Assembly: GCA_023426855.1 (NCBI GenBank)
Contig: JAEZBU010000418.1
Location: 1-24,429, forward strand
Reading direction: 5' to 3'
From: Pseudomonadota bacterium
GTDB taxonomy: Bacteria; Pseudomonadota; Alphaproteobacteria; Rhizobiales; Hyphomicrobiaceae
DNA length: 24,429 bases
Below the pieces are notes generated by a model. That model made no database searches and was not told the origin of the DNA. It worked only from the letters and a program-made list of their open reading frames with translations. Positions within the stretch are counted from its first letter, which is position 1; each line of letters opens with the position of its first letter. Below, in pieces: positions 23,954 through 24,429 of the stretch. A program made the position numbers and the translations under genes.

Positions 23954-24429
23954 TCAGGCGAGCAGTTCGCCGAGGCGCTGGGTGGCCTTGAGCCCGCTGC
24001 CGGTAAGGACGACGACAGTCGTTTCGGATGGCTTGATCGTGCCGTTCGCCAGCAGTTGCGACAGGGCCGCTGCGGCCGCGGCGCTGGTCGGTTCGGCGTA
24101 AAGGCCGGCGGAGTTCGCCAGCGCCTTCACCGCCGCGATGATTTCATCCTCGCTGACCGCGACGGTGCCGCCGTGCGAGCGGCGAATGGCCTGCAGCACT
24201 TCACGCGTGCGGACCGGCTGCACGATGGCGGTGCCTTCCGCGATGGTCGGCTTGGGCTCGATTGCCACGAGATCCTCGCCGCCTGTGGCGAACGTGGCAT
24301 GCAGCGGTGCGCAGTTGGTGGGCTGAACAGCGAACAGGCGCGGCAGCCGCGCAATCTGGCCGGCGCGCAGCAATTCCGAAAAGCCGATATCGCAGCCCAG
24401 CACATTGCTGCCAGCGCCGGTCGGGATGA
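23954..24429 (-). CDS. Threonine-synthase-like PLP-dependent enzyme, C-terminal part (5' end outside window)
   Basis: The frame is open to the window edge, giving 157 C-terminal residues that begin inside a codon. The visible IPTGAGSNVLGCDIGF is the PLP phosphate-binding glycine-rich loop of fold type II enzymes. Following it are a SELLRAG and RLFAVQP segment, a region of AEPTSAAAAAAL and the end VVVLTGSGLKATQRLGELLA, the order found in threonine synthases and in close relatives such as threonine ammonia-lyase-like or diaminopropionate enzymes. The catalytic lysine is outside the window, so it cannot be checked. An internal GTG at 24403 is not the start. Most likely a threonine synthase homologue; thrC is not asserted because several paralogues of this kind exist in this group. 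Confidence 0.85.
   Translation of the reverse strand, partial: IPTGAGSNVLGCDIGFSELLRAGQIARLPRLFAVQPTNCAPLHATFATGGEDLVAIEPKPTIAEGTAIVQPVRTREVLQAIRRSHGGTVAVSEDEIIAAVKALANSAGLYAEPTSAAAAAALSQLLANGTIKPSETTVVVLTGSGLKATQRLGELLA

Overview
The window is GC-rich, densely coded chromosomal DNA that reads as an alphaproteobacterium, most likely Hyphomicrobiales (Rhizobiales). The evidence is a ProS of the short alphaproteobacterial type, a LolC/LolD pair next to proS, a ribosomal protein S2 with a C-terminal helix-hairpin-helix-like extension, and a GGAAC-N16-CGTT promoter (the EcfG general stress sigma signature) in front of a CsbD-family gene. Genus-level placement is not attempted.

Layout. (1) 1-3196, core block: the 3' part of proS (cut by the window edge), then lolC and lolD overlapping by 4 nt. 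(2) 3230-12613, accessory metabolic block: a minus-strand nitroreductase diverges from an eight-gene plus-strand cluster. The cluster encodes a TAXI-type TRAP solute receptor, a fused TRAP permease, an IclR regulator, a class III CoA-transferase, a short citrate-synthase-fold protein (citryl-CoA-lyase-like), an SMP-30-type lactonase, and two isocitrate lyase/PEP mutase superfamily lyases. Genes are joined by ATGA overlaps or gaps of 44 nt or less. An inverted-repeat operator candidate lies in the divergent promoter region. (3) 12614-16369: a leader with a long RNA hairpin and dnaE, the replicative polymerase alpha subunit. (4) 16371-17429: a YihY-family membrane protein convergent with dnaE. 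(5) 17446-19770: rpsB and tsf with an attenuator-like hairpin between them and a strong terminator after tsf. (6) 19771-20494: a 24-codon membrane microprotein, a CsbD stress gene with an EcfG promoter, and structured intergenic DNA. (7) 20495-23893: a TrkH potassium channel subunit, a TIM-barrel sugar isomerase/epimerase-like protein and a Gfo/Idh/MocA oxidoreductase. (8) The end of a threonine-synthase-like PLP enzyme on the minus strand, cut by the window edge.

The metabolic cluster is the most interesting part. It can be read as one route: TRAP uptake of a carboxylic acid, lactone opening, thioester formation by the CoA-transferase, cleavage of a citryl-CoA-like thioester, and retro-aldol or retro-Claisen cleavage of a 2-hydroxy-acid-type intermediate by the isocitrate lyase homologues, under IclR control. 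The substrate cannot be read from the sequence; alkyl- or hydroxy-tricarboxylates and branched malates are guesses. The cluster sits between lolD and dnaE, and the stress/potassium genes follow tsf where pyrH would usually be expected. Both look like departures from common alphaproteobacterial gene order, a statement made from general knowledge and not from a search.
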